In this document: positions 24,703-34,356 of the stretch, one piece after another | Position numbering within the stretch: the first letter of the stretch is position 1 | Layout: each line of letters opens with the position of its first letter | Assembly: GCA_030837785.1 (NCBI GenBank) | Contig: JAUQYA010000162.1 | Location: forward strand, 21,205 to 85,204 | Direction of reading: 5' to 3' | DNA: 64,000 nt | Source of the DNA: Albidovulum sp. | GTDB taxonomy: Bacteria; Pseudomonadota; Alphaproteobacteria; Rhodobacterales; Rhodobacteraceae | The notes under the pieces: model-generated | Seen by the model: only the letters and a program-made list of their open reading frames with translations | Databases searched by the model: none | What the model was told of the DNA's origin: nothing | Made by a program: the position numbers and the translations under genes

Positions 24703-26154
24703 ATGACCCGTTTTCCTGCCGCCGCGGCGCTTCTGTGGATCATCGCCGCGCCCGTTTCGGCCGCGCCCGCCACCGCCGAGGGGGCGGCCGGGATCGAGGC
24801 GGCGCTCAGGGCCTATCTGGGCCAGACGCCCGGCGTCCTGACGGTGATGCCGGAGGGCGACAGCTATTCGGTCACGCTTGACCCCGCCCCGTGGATCGCA
24901 CTCGCCGAAGGCAAAGCCGCGGCCGAGATCTCGCCTCTGCATATCTCGCTTGCCGACCACGGCGATGGCACCTGGGCGGTGACGGCCGACGAGCCGATTT
25001 CGGTCAGGATCAACCGACCGGGGCCGCTTTCGCTCGATCTGACGGTGGCGGCCTTCCGGATGGACTGCCGTTTCGACACGGCCCTGATGGCCTGCCGGAA
25101 CGCCACCACGACGGCGCGCGGGCTCGCGCTGACCCAGATCATGTCGGGGCCTGACGGGACGATCACGGACGTGACCTACCGGGTCGCCCGGATCGAGGCC
25201 GAGGCGACGGCTGTCGCCGCCCTGTCAGGCGGCGGGGTCGACACGTCGATGCGCTATACGGCCACCGACGTTGCCGAAGCCATCCGCGTGACGCCCGCAG
25301 CGGGAGGGGAGGGGATGCCGATGGATCTCGACATCGCAATGGCCTCCTACGATGTCACGGCCGAGGCGAGCGGCATGCAGGCCGCAGGACTCCATGCGCT
25401 TCTTGCGTGGGCTGTCGCGCATCCCTCGGAAGCCGCCGTGAACGCCGACCCCGAGGGGCTGAAGGTGGCGATCCGGGGGGCGCTGCCGCTCTGGTCCGCC
25501 CTCTCCGGCACCGGTGAGGCGAAGGCGATCTCGGTCGCCACGCCCTTCGGCTCCGGTTCGGCCGAAAGCATGACGTTCGGCATCGACATGAGCGGCATCG
25601 TCGCCGATGGCCGTTTCCGCGAAAGCCTGGCGGTCAAGGGCCTGAAGCTGCCGACGGAGATCATGCCCGCCTGGGTGCCGCCGCTTCTGCCGTCGGAAGC
25701 CTCGATTGATGTCGCCGTCTCCGGCTTCGATCTTGCCGCGCCGGCCGCGCTGTTCATTGACGCGCTCGCGCCCGGTTTCCAGCCCGACGAGGCCTTCGAC
25801 GCCCGGATGCTCGCTGCGCTCCTGCCCGAAGGCAAGGTAACCGTCACTCTGGCGCCGCAGGGCGTCGTGACACCGAGCTATACGCTCGACTACGAAGGCG
25901 GCATAGATGCCGGGCCGGGCCGGATGCCGGAGGGCAGGATGACCGTGGCCGCGACCGGGATCGACGCCGCGCTCGACGCGCTGAGCTCCGCGCCCGAGGA
26001 CGTTCGCTCGGGCGCCGTGCCGGGGGTGATGATGCTGCGGGGCCTTGCGAAGCCCGCCGGCGTCGGCCGCTTCGTCTGGGACATCGAGATGACACCGGAC
26101 GGCAAGGTCACGGTGAATGGCATGGACATGTCGGCGCTCGCCGCGATGCAGTGA
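24703..26154 (+). CDS. Exported protein of unknown function (DUF2125-like?)
   Basis: The 483-aa protein begins with a clear signal peptide (MTRFPAAAALLWIIAAPVSA, cleavage after Ala). The mature part consists of repeated beta-strand-like units (SYSVTLDPAPWIALAEG; GTITDVTYRVARIEAEA; VTYTLDYEGG-like) reminiscent of the large periplasmic DUF2125 proteins of Rhodobacteraceae. A role in the envelope is likely, but no reaction can be proposed. I preferred the ATG at 24703 to a frame extension of 15 residues because it places the signal peptide at the N-terminus. Confidence 0.75.
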   Translation: MTRFPAAAALLWIIAAPVSAAPATAEGAAGIEAALRAYLGQTPGVLTVMPEGDSYSVTLDPAPWIALAEGKAAAEISPLHISLADHGDGTWAVTADEPISVRINRPGPLSLDLTVAAFRMDCRFDTALMACRNATTTARGLALTQIMSGPDGTITDVTYRVARIEAEATAVAALSGGGVDTSMRYTATDVAEAIRVTPAAGGEGMPMDLDIAMASYDVTAEASGMQAAGLHALLAWAVAHPSEAAVNADPEGLKVAIRGALPLWSALSGTGEAKAISVATPFGSGSAESMTFGIDMSGIVADGRFRESLAVKGLKLPTEIMPAWVPPLLPSEASIDVAVSGFDLAAPAALFIDALAPGFQPDEAFDARMLAALLPEGKVTVTLAPQGVVTPSYTLDYEGGIDAGPGRMPEGRMTVAATGIDAALDALSSAPEDVRSGAVPGVMMLRGLAKPAGVGRFVWDIEMTPDGKVTVNGMDMSALAAMQ

Positions 26155-26176
26155 GCGGCCGGGAAGGAAGACGAGG

Positions 26177-26644
26177 ATGACCGCCACCGAGATCACCCGC
26201 GGCGACCCGCTGTCGCCCGACCTCGCGCTGCTGCACGCGCGCCACGCCGCCGACATGCACGCCGAGACCCCGCCCGAGAGCATCCACATGCTGCCGCCCG
26301 ACGAACTCGCCCGGCCCGGCATCGACTTCTTCGTGCTGCGCGAGGATGGCCGGCCGGTCGGCATGGGTGCGCTGAAAAAAACCGGAGCGGGCCATGCCGA
26401 GATCAAGTCGATGCACGTGCTGGTCGAGGCGCGGGGGCGGGGACTGTCGCGGCTCATGCTCGACCACCTGATCGCCCATGCGCGCGCGCTCGGCTGCGGG
26501 CGGGTCAGCCTCGAGACCGGCGCCGAGGCGATCTTTGCCCCGGCCCGCGCGCTCTATGCCCGCGCCGGCTTCGTCGAATGCGGGCCGTTCGAGGGCTACC
26601 GCGAGGATCCCAACAGCGTCTTCATGACGCTCGGCCTTGCCTGA
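26177..26644 (+). CDS. GNAT family N-acetyltransferase
   Basis: The 155-aa protein shows the GNAT fold: FFVLREDGRPVGMGALKK, motif A (EIKSMHVLVEARGRGLSRLMLDHLIAHA, with the acetyl-CoA pyrophosphate loop RGRGLS) and LYARAGFVECGPFEGY near the end. The substrate is unknown. GGAAGACGAGG precedes the ATG at 26177, 22 bases after the previous gene. Confidence 0.85.
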   Translation: MTATEITRGDPLSPDLALLHARHAADMHAETPPESIHMLPPDELARPGIDFFVLREDGRPVGMGALKKTGAGHAEIKSMHVLVEARGRGLSRLMLDHLIAHARALGCGRVSLETGAEAIFAPARALYARAGFVECGPFEGYREDPNSVFMTLGLA

Positions 26645-26675
26645 AGGGCCGGGCAGCCGCTAAAGGGGGCGGAGC

Positions 26676-26752
26676 GGTCCCGTAGCTCAGCTGGATAGAG
26701 CAGCTGCCTTCTAAGCAGCGGGTCGGGGGTTCGAGTCCTCCCGGGATCGCCA
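26676..26752 (+). tRNA. tRNA-Arg (anticodon UCU)
   Basis: The 77-nt gene has acceptor GGTCCCG with CGGGATC, D-stem GCTC/GAGC, anticodon stem GCTGC/GCAGC with loop CTTCTAA (anticodon TCT), T-arm GGTTCGAGTCC and encoded CCA. Confidence 0.95.
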
Positions 26753-27144
26753 ATCATGAAAAGCGGGCGCCCGACGTCGGGCCGTCGTCGCCCCGCGCGG
26801 CTGGTATCGTCCGGCGGCCCGGTTCCGGCCGACACGGAAACTGCCCGCGCTTTGCCGAGCCCCGCGCCGCGCGGGGGCCGGTCCGCGGGGCGATTCGCCC
26901 GAGTCGTGTTGACGGGTCTTGTCGAAGCGGCTCGTCGATCGTGGCTGGATGGTGTCAGCATTGTGGCAACAATTGGGCGGCCGAGAGGAGGATTCTCCAG
27001 CGCCCACGAGGTAATCGGGCGAGGGTCAAATGATTGTGCACGATTGGCGCGGGGGACTAGTCTAACTAGACAGGTTTGTCGGCGGGGCCAAATGACGGAT
27101 AATGAACTCATAAAGGTTACCGATTGTTTTTAAGGGGTTAGCGA
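26753..27144. other. 392-base gap after tRNA-Arg
   Basis: No gene is supported. A 14-base palindrome GCCCGACGTCGGGC lies shortly after the tRNA and could act in 3' processing or termination. Near 27060 a second small palindrome GTCTAACTAGAC stands in a relatively AT-rich part that leads into the next small gene. Confidence 0.35.
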
Positions 27145-27321
27145 GTGAGTTCGGTGCGTAAGAGTGCAAGGGTATTTCCCGATCTGGTCCCGTCCGACGT
27201 CGAACGCCGGGCGGGACCGAAGACCCGGGTTGCCGTCATGGACGACCTGGACCTGCTACCGGCGCTTGCGTTCGTGATCTGTGCCGCGGCGTCGGTTCTC
27301 TTTCTCTCGATCGCCGGATAG
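27145..27321 (+). CDS. Small membrane protein (58 aa)
   Basis: The frame from GTG 27145 encodes 58 residues beginning MSSVRKSARVFPDLVPSD and ending in one hydrophobic segment (LPALAFVICAAASVLFLSIAG). AAGGGG stands about seven bases before the GTG. No family is recognised. The single C-terminal helix suggests a tail-anchored inner-membrane protein. Confidence 0.5.
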   Translation: MSSVRKSARVFPDLVPSDVERRAGPKTRVAVMDDLDLLPALAFVICAAASVLFLSIAG

Positions 27322-27426
27322 ACGCGCGGAACGCGCCACCCTTCCCCGTCGATCCCTGGCTGTTCCCGTTGCCCGGATTTGATGCTTCACTCGCCGCCGA
27401 CAGGCGCGGAGCGAAGGATGGGCCGG

Positions 27427-28680
27427 ATGGAACTGGACAGGCCGAAGCTGCTTCTCAGATCGCTTTTCGATCGTGCCGTGGCGGTCGCCGACCCCATGCG
27501 CGTGATCGCGCCCCATCTGCCGGAACGGCCGAGGGGGCGGGTCGTCGTCGTGGGCGCGGGCAAGGCTTCGGCCCGGATGGCCGAAGCCGTGGAGGCCGCC
27601 TGGGGTCCCTGCGAGGGGATTGTCATCACCCGCTATGGCTATGCCCGGCCGTGTCGCGGCATCGAGATCGTCGAGGCCGCCCATCCGGTGCCTGACGCGG
27701 CCGGGCTGGCGGCGACCCGGCGGATGCTGGCGCTGCTTGAGGGCCTTGGGGCGGGCGATTTCGTGCTGGCGCTGATCTCGGGCGGGGCCTCGGCGCTTCT
27801 GGTGGCGCCGGTCGGGGGCGTGACCCTGGCCGAGAAACAGGCGGTCAACGCCGCCCTTCTCGCCTCGGGCGCGCCGATCCAGGCAATGAACACGGTCAGG
27901 AAACACCTCAGCCGGGTGAAGGGCGGGCAGCTCGCCACCGCCGCCCATCCGGCACGGATGCTGGCGCTGCTGATCTCGGACGTGCCGGGTGACGATCCCG
28001 GCATCATCGGGTCCGGCCCCACGGTGGGCGATGCCTCCACGCCAGCCGATGCGCGGGCGATCCTGGCGCGCTGGGGCGTGGCGGTGCCGGAAAGCGTTTC
28101 GGCCGCGCTGATGCGGCCGTCGGGGGTCGTGGCAGCGGGCGACGCGCGGCTTTCCCGCGTCGAAAACCGGGTGATCGCCGCCCCCACCCAATCGCTTGCC
28201 GCAGCGGCCGTCCTGGCGCGGGAGGCGGGGTGCGCAGTGGAAATCCTCGGCGACCGGATCGAGGGTGAGGCGCGCGAGGTCGCCGAGGCCCATGCCGCGC
28301 TTGCGAGGCAATGGCAGGAGCGAAAGGCGCCGGGGCCTCTGGTGCTTCTGTCGGGTGGCGAACTGACAGTGACGCGGCGGGGCAACGGCGTCGGCGGCCC
28401 GAACGCGGAATATGCCCTGGCTCTGGCCCTCGCGCTGGAAGGCGCGCCGGGCATCCATGCGATTGCCTGTGACACCGACGGCGTCGACGGCGCGGCCGAG
28501 GTCGCGGGGGCGCTGATCGGGCCCGCGACGCTTGCCGTCGCCCGGAGCGCGGGGCGCGACCCCGCCGGGGCGTTGGCCGCGAACGATGCGCACGGCTTCT
28601 TCGCCGCGGCGGACGGGCAGGTGGTCACCGGGCCCACGCTGACGAATGTCAACGATTTCCGCGCGATCCTGATCCTCTGA
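27427..28680 (+). CDS. Glycerate 2-kinase (DUF4147/MOFRL, TtuD/GckA type)
   Basis: The 417-aa protein has the family motifs VVVVGAGKASARMAEAVE, ALISGGASALL, NTVRKHLSRVKGGQLA, LLISDVPGDDPGIIGSGPT and the C-terminal MOFRL part GGPNAEYALALALALEG ... DTDGVDGAAEVAGALIGP. It phosphorylates glycerate to 2-phosphoglycerate in the serine cycle or in sugar-acid and hydroxypyruvate metabolism. Its stop is two bases from the convergent ribokinase-family gene. ATG at 27427 was chosen; an in-frame ATG nine bases earlier has GAAGG directly before it and is also possible. Confidence 0.9.
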   Translation: MELDRPKLLLRSLFDRAVAVADPMRVIAPHLPERPRGRVVVVGAGKASARMAEAVEAAWGPCEGIVITRYGYARPCRGIEIVEAAHPVPDAAGLAATRRMLALLEGLGAGDFVLALISGGASALLVAPVGGVTLAEKQAVNAALLASGAPIQAMNTVRKHLSRVKGGQLATAAHPARMLALLISDVPGDDPGIIGSGPTVGDASTPADARAILARWGVAVPESVSAALMRPSGVVAAGDARLSRVENRVIAAPTQSLAAAAVLAREAGCAVEILGDRIEGEAREVAEAHAALARQWQERKAPGPLVLLSGGELTVTRRGNGVGGPNAEYALALALALEGAPGIHAIACDTDGVDGAAEVAGALIGPATLAVARSAGRDPAGALAANDAHGFFAAADGQVVTGPTLTNVNDFRAILIL

Positions 28681-28682
28681 CG

Positions 28683-29603
28683 CTATCCGCGGGCCAGAAG
28701 CGTCTCGATCTCTGCCAGCGTCGGCATCGATGCCGACGCCCCGGCCCGGGTGACCGAAATCGCCGCCGCCGCGCAGCCGAAGCGCACCGCGTCGAGGGGC
28801 GCCATGCCGCGGGCAAGTGCCGCGGCGAAGCTGCCGTTGAACGCATCGCCCGCGCCGGTCGTCTCCACCACCGGGCCGGCATCGAAGGCCGGCACCAGCA
28901 CGCTTTCCGCCCCGTCGTGATAGAGCGCCCCTTTTTTGCCGAGGGTCAGGATCACCGCTCCGGCCCCCGCGGCCCTCAGTGCAGCGGCGGCCGCGCGGGC
29001 CTCTTCCAGGTCCGTCACGGAAAGGCCGGTGAGCAGCCCGGCCTCGGATTCGTTCGGGGTGACATAGTCGCACAGCGCGAGCATCCCCTCGGGCAGGCGC
29101 GCTGCCGGGGCAGGGTTGAGGATCGTCCTGACACCCCTCGCGCGGGCGATCCGGAGCGCTCGCATGGCGGCGTCGAGCGGCTGTTCGAGTTGCGTCACGA
29201 AGACCGACGCGCCGGCGATGAGTGCTTCGCGTTCCGCGATGTCGGCGGCCGAGATGCGCCCCGCCGCGCCCGGCGCGATGATGATGGCATTGTCGCCTGT
29301 CGCCGCCTCGACGAAGATCGAGGCGGCGCCGGTGTGGCTCTCGGCGTCTTCGGTCACGTCAGGCGTCACCCCCGCCGCCGCCCAGGTCGCCCGCGCCATC
29401 TCGGCGAAGGCGTCGCGGCCGAGGCGGGTGACGAAATGCACCTCGGCGCCCGCCTTCGCCGCGGCGACGGCCTGGTTGGAGCCCTTGCCGCCCGGCCCGA
29501 GCGCGAAGCCGAGGCCCGGCAGCGTCTCGCCCATGCGCGGCTGGCGGACCGCGCGGAAGGTCAGGTCGGCCATGAAGACGCCGAGGATCACGATGCGGTT
29601 CAC
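28683..29603 (-). CDS. rbsK: Ribokinase-like PfkB sugar kinase
   Basis: The 306-aa protein has the PfkB signatures LGPGGKGSNQAVAAAKAGA near residue 36 and ETTGAGDAFNGSFAAAL with the catalytic Asp near residue 253. It would phosphorylate ribose or a related sugar with ATP in the cytosol. It begins three bases after the enolase-superfamily gene in the same direction, so the two form a small catabolic operon. The exact sugar is not certain. Confidence 0.88.
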   Translation of the reverse strand: MNRIVILGVFMADLTFRAVRQPRMGETLPGLGFALGPGGKGSNQAVAAAKAGAEVHFVTRLGRDAFAEMARATWAAAGVTPDVTEDAESHTGAASIFVEAATGDNAIIIAPGAAGRISAADIAEREALIAGASVFVTQLEQPLDAAMRALRIARARGVRTILNPAPAARLPEGMLALCDYVTPNESEAGLLTGLSVTDLEEARAAAAALRAAGAGAVILTLGKKGALYHDGAESVLVPAFDAGPVVETTGAGDAFNGSFAAALARGMAPLDAVRFGCAAAAISVTRAGASASMPTLAEIETLLARG

Positions 29604-29606
29604 GGC

Positions 29607-30848
29607 CTACTCCGTCGGCGAACTCGGTGCGCCGCCCTCGAACCGGTTCGGGCGGCTGTAGTTGCTGGGCGCCTCCTGCATCTCCAGATGCAGCTGTTCG
29701 CCGCGGTAGGGATGGGCGCGGGCAAGATCCTCGTCGAACTCGATGCCGAGGCCGGGCCCGGTGGGCACGATCACATGGCCGTCCTCCCAGCGGATCGAGT
29801 TGCGGATGAGGCGCAGGTGGAAGGCGCCGCCCGTCTCGATCGTCTCGACCATCAGGAGGTTGGGGATGGAGGCGCCGAGATGGATGTTCGCCGCCCATTC
29901 GACGGGGCCCGCGTAGAGGTGCGGCGCGAGCTGCGCGGTGAAGACCTCGGCGATGGCGGCGATCTTCCTGCCCTCCCAGATGCCACCGGCGCGGCCGAGC
30001 GCGGGTTGCAGGATACGCGCGCCGCCGGTGCGCAGGACCGTGGCGAATTCGGCCTTGGTGGTGAACCGCTCGCCCGTTGCGACCGGAATGCTCACCGCCT
30101 TCTGCACCTCGGCGAAGTCGAGAAGGTTGTCGGGCGGGATCGGTTCTTCGTACCAGAGCGGCCCCCAGGGCTCGATCGCCTGGGCGAGCCGCACTGCGCC
30201 CGCCACGTTGAACTGGCCATGCGTGCCGAAGAGAAGGTCCGCCCGGTCGCCCACCGCTTCGCGGATCGCCTTGCAGAAGGCGGCGGAGCGGGCGATGTCG
30301 GAGGCGCTCGGGTCATGCCCGCCACGGATCGTGTAGGGACCGGCGGGGTCGAACTTCACAGCGGTGAAGCCCATGCCCACGAACCGCGCCGCGGCTTCCG
30401 CCGCCATGTCGGGGTTGACCCAGAACTCCGCGCTTTCCTTGCCCGGTTCCGGATAGAGGTAGGTATAGGAGCGCAGCCGCTCGTTCATCATCCCGCCGAG
30501 GAGCGCCCAGACCGGCCGTCCCCGCGCCTTGCCGAGGATGTCCCAGCAGGCGATCTCGAGCCCCGAGAAGGCGCCCATGACGGTCGGGTCGGGACGCTGG
30601 GTGAAGCCCGCGGAATAGGCGCGGCGGAACATCAGTTCGACGTTCTCCGGACTGGTCCCCGCCATGTGGCGGCCGAAGACGTCCTCGATCACTGCGGCCA
30701 TCGCCTTCGGCCCCACGGTGGAGGCATAGCATTCGCCGTAGCCCGTGATCCCGTCGTCGGTGGTGAGCTTGACGAAGGTCCAGTAGCGTCCGCCCCAGCC
30801 GGGGGCGGGGGGCGCGACGGTGAAGATTTCCAGATCCCTGAGCCGCAT
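29607..30848 (-). CDS. Mandelate racemase/muconate lactonizing-type sugar-acid dehydratase
   Basis: The 413-aa enolase-superfamily protein has an N-terminal capping domain and a barrel with FTAVKFDP (Lys base), LLFGTHGQFNVAGAVRLA, LWYEEPIPPDN and ATGERF as metal-ligand strands, and LAPHLYAGPVEWAANIHL (His) near the end. The pattern fits acid-sugar dehydratases of the MR subgroup, for example galactonate- or arabinonate-type enzymes. With ribokinase and glycerate kinase next door, a sugar-acid degradation route is likely; the substrate cannot be read from sequence. Confidence 0.83.
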   Translation of the reverse strand: MRLRDLEIFTVAPPAPGWGGRYWTFVKLTTDDGITGYGECYASTVGPKAMAAVIEDVFGRHMAGTSPENVELMFRRAYSAGFTQRPDPTVMGAFSGLEIACWDILGKARGRPVWALLGGMMNERLRSYTYLYPEPGKESAEFWVNPDMAAEAAARFVGMGFTAVKFDPAGPYTIRGGHDPSASDIARSAAFCKAIREAVGDRADLLFGTHGQFNVAGAVRLAQAIEPWGPLWYEEPIPPDNLLDFAEVQKAVSIPVATGERFTTKAEFATVLRTGGARILQPALGRAGGIWEGRKIAAIAEVFTAQLAPHLYAGPVEWAANIHLGASIPNLLMVETIETGGAFHLRLIRNSIRWEDGHVIVPTGPGLGIEFDEDLARAHPYRGEQLHLEMQEAPSNYSRPNRFEGGAPSSPTE

Positions 30849-30939
30849 GGTCCCTCCCCGATCGGCGCGGGCCTCTGCCCCCGGCCCCTCCGAGAGTATT
30901 TCCGCGGCGCTGAAAGGGGAAGGCGGTTCGGAAACCGGA

Positions 30940-32148
30940 TCACCGCGGCCGGCGGCGAACCGGCGCGGCGAGAAACGCGACGCTCGCTGCCATCAGAAGA
31001 CCCGAAAGTAGGAAGGGCGCCCCCGGCAGGTAGTGGCTCGCCCCCGGACGGGTGAAGGCCCAGAAGACCGAGGTCATCACCATCGGCGCCAGTCCCATGC
31101 CCACCGCCTGGATCGAGGTGAGCACGCCCTGCAACTCGCCCTGCTGGTCGTCCGGCGTGGCGTTTGACATCAGCCCCGAAAGCGCCGGCCCGGCGATGCC
31201 GGCGATCGAGGCCACCGGCGTGAAGGCGAGCGCCCAGAAGCCCGAGGTGACGACGCCGTAGAAGCCGAAGGTGACGGTTTCCAGCGCCATGCCATAGCCC
31301 GCGGTCCGGCGTTCGCCGAAGCGCCGGGTGGCGGGAGCGACGAGAAAGCCCTGCACCACGACCATGCAGACGCCGAAAGCGGCAAGCGAGATGCCGTTCC
31401 ACCAGGCGTCCCAGCCGAAGCGCTCGGTGCCGTAGAAGGCCCAGACCGAGGGGTAGGACTGGAAGGCCAGCGTGTAGAGGAACATGATCGCCAGCAGCCG
31501 CCCCAGGCCGGGCAGGTGGCCGATGGCGCGGAACGAGGCGAAGGGGTTGGCGCGCGCGAGGCTGAACGGGCGGCGCCGGTCGGTGCCGAGGCTTTCCGGC
31601 AAGACGTAGAGGCCGAAGCCCGCGTTGAGCGCAGCCACCGCTGCGGCGACCCAGAAGGGCCCGCGGGTGCCCCATTCGGCAGCGATGCCGCCGATCAGCG
31701 GCCCCGCGACGAAGCCGAGTCCGAAGGCCGCGCCGATGAAGCCGAAGTTCCGCGCCCGTTCCTGCGGCGGCGATATGTCGGCGACATAGGCGCTGGCCGT
31801 CGCATAGGTTGCGGCCGCGGCGCCGGCCATGAGGCGGCCCAGAAGCAGCAGCCACACCGTCTGGGCAACGGCCATGATCACGTAGTCGACCGCCATCGCC
31901 GCGAGCGCGATCAGCATGACCGGCCGCCGCCCGTAGCGGTCGGACAGGTTGCCGACGACGGGGCCACAAAGGAACTGCATCGCCGCGAACGAGGTGGCCA
32001 GCAGCCCGCCCCAGAGTGAGGCCGACGCGAGGTCGGCCCCCGTCACCTCGCGCATGAGGTCGGGCATGACCGGGAAGATGATGCCGATCCCGATGGAGTC
32101 GATCATCACCGTCACGAGGATGAAGAGGAGTGCGAGGCGGTTCTGCAT
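30940..32148 (-). CDS. MFS drug/metabolite transporter (TCR/Tet type)
   Basis: The 402-aa protein has twelve predicted membrane segments, the MFS motif A GNLSDRYGRRPV after TM2 and a TM5 motif GAAFGLGFVAGPLIGG as in DHA1 antiporters. It resembles TetA/YajR-like exporters, but that similarity does not show tetracycline resistance. The ATG at 32148 gives a standard first TM (LALLFILVTVMIDSIGIGIIFPVMP). It is probably an independent gene. Confidence 0.88.
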   Translation of the reverse strand: MQNRLALLFILVTVMIDSIGIGIIFPVMPDLMREVTGADLASASLWGGLLATSFAAMQFLCGPVVGNLSDRYGRRPVMLIALAAMAVDYVIMAVAQTVWLLLLGRLMAGAAAATYATASAYVADISPPQERARNFGFIGAAFGLGFVAGPLIGGIAAEWGTRGPFWVAAAVAALNAGFGLYVLPESLGTDRRRPFSLARANPFASFRAIGHLPGLGRLLAIMFLYTLAFQSYPSVWAFYGTERFGWDAWWNGISLAAFGVCMVVVQGFLVAPATRRFGERRTAGYGMALETVTFGFYGVVTSGFWALAFTPVASIAGIAGPALSGLMSNATPDDQQGELQGVLTSIQAVGMGLAPMVMTSVFWAFTRPGASHYLPGAPFLLSGLLMAASVAFLAAPVRRRPR

Positions 32149-32297
32149 GGGAGTCCCGGCTGGCACGGAAGGGTCCGCCGGGCGCGGCACAGTATCCGGC
32201 TGGAACGGCGAAGGGAAGGGGGGCCGCCCTGCGGGATCACCTCCCGCCGGCACCGGATGCCGTGGCTGGAGCCGTGGCGGGAAGGAACCCCGCCACG

Positions 32298-33086
32298 TCA
32301 GTCGTGCCCGATCGCGGCGAGGAAGCCGCGCAGAAGCCCGGCGTATTCCGCGGGCTTTTCCACCGGCGGGACGTGGCCCGCCCCGCGGATCAGTTCGAAC
32401 CGCGCGCCCTTGATGAGGTCGGCCGTTTCGCGCACGAGGTCGGGCGGCGTCGATCCGTCCTCGGCCCCCGCGATCACCAGCGTGGGCAGCGTGAGCCCCG
32501 AGGTCGGCGCGTAGAAATCCGTCCCCGAGATCGCCGCCATCGCGCCGAGATAGCCCACCACCGGCTGGCGGACCAGCATGTTGCGCCAGCCCTGGATCTG
32601 GGGGCCTTCGCGGAAGGCTCGGGAAAACCAGCGCTGCATCGTCGCGTCCGCTACCGCCTCGATCCCTCCCGCGCGCACCGTGGCGATCCGCTCGGCCCAG
32701 ATGCCGGGCGTGGCGATCTTGGTGGCAGTGTTCGACAGCACCATCGCGCGGACAAGATCGAGCCGCTTGACCGCGAGGCCCTGCGCGATCATCCCTCCGA
32801 TGGAGAGGCCGACGAAGACGCAATCCCTGACGCCGAGCGTGTCGAGCATCCGCTCGGCATCGCGCACCAGCGCCCCCATCGCGTAGGGGCCGGGCGGGCA
32901 GGACGAAAGTCCGTGGCCGCGCTTGTCGTAGCGGATCAGGCGGAGGGTCTTCGGCAAGAGCGGCACGACCCTGTCCCACAGCCGGAAATCGGTGCCGAGC
33001 GCATTGGCGAAGACCACCGGCCGCCCGGCCGGGTCGCCGTCTTCGCGCCAGTGGATGTGGATGTCGCCGAGATCGAGGATTTGCAT
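32298..33086 (-). CDS. Alpha/beta hydrolase, 3-oxoadipate enol-lactonase-like
   Basis: The 262-aa protein has the oxyanion-side VVFANALGTDFRLWD, the nucleophile elbow VGLSIGGMIAQG (Ser), an acid in TLVIAGAEDGSTPP and the catalytic His in IRGAGHVPPVEKP. This matches PcaD of the beta-ketoadipate pathway, although no other pca genes are nearby. The start at 33086 removes a Pro/Gly-rich upstream extension. Confidence 0.82.
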   Translation of the reverse strand: MQILDLGDIHIHWREDGDPAGRPVVFANALGTDFRLWDRVVPLLPKTLRLIRYDKRGHGLSSCPPGPYAMGALVRDAERMLDTLGVRDCVFVGLSIGGMIAQGLAVKRLDLVRAMVLSNTATKIATPGIWAERIATVRAGGIEAVADATMQRWFSRAFREGPQIQGWRNMLVRQPVVGYLGAMAAISGTDFYAPTSGLTLPTLVIAGAEDGSTPPDLVRETADLIKGARFELIRGAGHVPPVEKPAEYAGLLRGFLAAIGHD

Positions 33087-33224
33087 GGGGCCTCCGTTCC
33101 CGGCAGTCTGCGGCGGGGCGGGCCCATCCGGCAAGGGCCCGGCAAGCACGCTCCCGCCGCTTGACCGCGGACCGGGCTTTGGCTAGGCGGGCGGGAACCA
33201 TCCACAGCATCCAGGGAGCCGCCC

Positions 33225-34331
33225 GTGGCCAATCCTTCCCTCCTCATCCTCGCCGGCGACGGCATCGGCCCGGAAGTCATGGCCGAGGTGAAGAAGATCA
33301 TCGCCTGGCTGGGCGAAAAGCGCGGGCTGGCCTTCGACGTGAGCGAGGATCTCGTCGGCGGCTGCGCCTATGACAAGTACGGCACGCCGCTTGCGGACAC
33401 CACGATGGCCAAGGCGCAGGCTGCCGATGCGGTGCTTCTTGGGGCCGTGGGCGGGCCGAAATACGACAAGCTCGACTTCTCGGTGAAGCCCGAGCGCGGC
33501 CTCCTCCGCCTGCGCAAGGAGATGGACCTCTTCGCCAACCTCCGCCCCGCCCAGTGCTTCGACGCGCTGGCCGACTTCTCCTCGCTGAAGAAGGAGGTGG
33601 TCGCTGGCCTCGACATCATGATCGTGCGCGAACTGACCTCGGGCGTCTATTTCGGCGAACCCCGCGGCATCTTCACCGAAGGCAACGAGCGGGTCGGCAT
33701 CAACACCCAGCGCTATACCGAATCGGAGATCGCCCGAGTGGCGCGCTCGGCCTTCGAACTGGCGCGGCGGCGGTCGAACAAGGTCTGCTCGATGGAGAAG
33801 GCCAACGTCATGGAATCGGGCATCCTCTGGCGCGAGGTGGTGCAGGAGGTGCACGACAAGGAATACAAGGATGTCGCGCTGTCGCACATGTATGCCGACG
33901 CAGGCGCGATGCAGCTTACCCGGTGGCCCAAGCAGTTCGACGTGATCGTCACCGACAACCTCTTCGGCGATCTTCTGTCGGACCTCGCCGCGATGCTGAC
34001 CGGCTCGCTCGGGATGCTGCCGTCCGCCTCGCTCGGCGCGCCGATGGCGAACGGCCGCCCGAAGGCGCTCTACGAGCCCGTCCACGGCTCGGCCCCCGAC
34101 ATCGCAGGCCAGGGCAAGGCCAACCCGATCGCCTGCATCCTGTCCTTCGCGATGGCGCTGAGGTATTCCTTCGATCAGGGCGCGGAGGCCGAGCGGCTGG
34201 AGAAAGCCGTCGAGAAGGTGCTGGCCGACGGCAAGCGCACCGCCGACCTGATGGGCCCTGAAGGCGGCAAGCCGGTTTCGACCGCCGGGATGGGCGACGC
34301 GATCGTGGCCGCCCTCGACGCCTCGCTCTGA
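33225..34331 (+). CDS. leuB: 3-isopropylmalate dehydrogenase
   Basis: The 368-aa protein has the full LeuB pattern: ILAGDGIGPEVMAEV, LLGAVGGPKYD, RPAQCFDALADFSSLKKE, ELTSGVYFGEPRGI, the active-site Tyr in NTQRYTESEI, YADAGAMQLTRWPKQFDVIVTDNLFGDLLSD and EPVHGSAPDIAGQGKANPI. It oxidatively decarboxylates 3-isopropylmalate in leucine biosynthesis. GTG start with GGGAGCC upstream. Confidence 0.97.
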   Translation: MANPSLLILAGDGIGPEVMAEVKKIIAWLGEKRGLAFDVSEDLVGGCAYDKYGTPLADTTMAKAQAADAVLLGAVGGPKYDKLDFSVKPERGLLRLRKEMDLFANLRPAQCFDALADFSSLKKEVVAGLDIMIVRELTSGVYFGEPRGIFTEGNERVGINTQRYTESEIARVARSAFELARRRSNKVCSMEKANVMESGILWREVVQEVHDKEYKDVALSHMYADAGAMQLTRWPKQFDVIVTDNLFGDLLSDLAAMLTGSLGMLPSASLGAPMANGRPKALYEPVHGSAPDIAGQGKANPIACILSFAMALRYSFDQGAEAERLEKAVEKVLADGKRTADLMGPEGGKPVSTAGMGDAIVAALDASL

Positions 34332-34356
34332 CCGCCGCCCCCGCCAGGGCCGCGTC

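Noticed and set aside
28917..31055. 712-codon plus-strand frame
   Set aside because: Antisense to the ribokinase and enolase-superfamily genes, no motif of its own.
30940..32148. Tetracycline resistance determinant
   Set aside because: The protein is an MFS DHA1-type exporter resembling TetA only at family level; resistance cannot be claimed.
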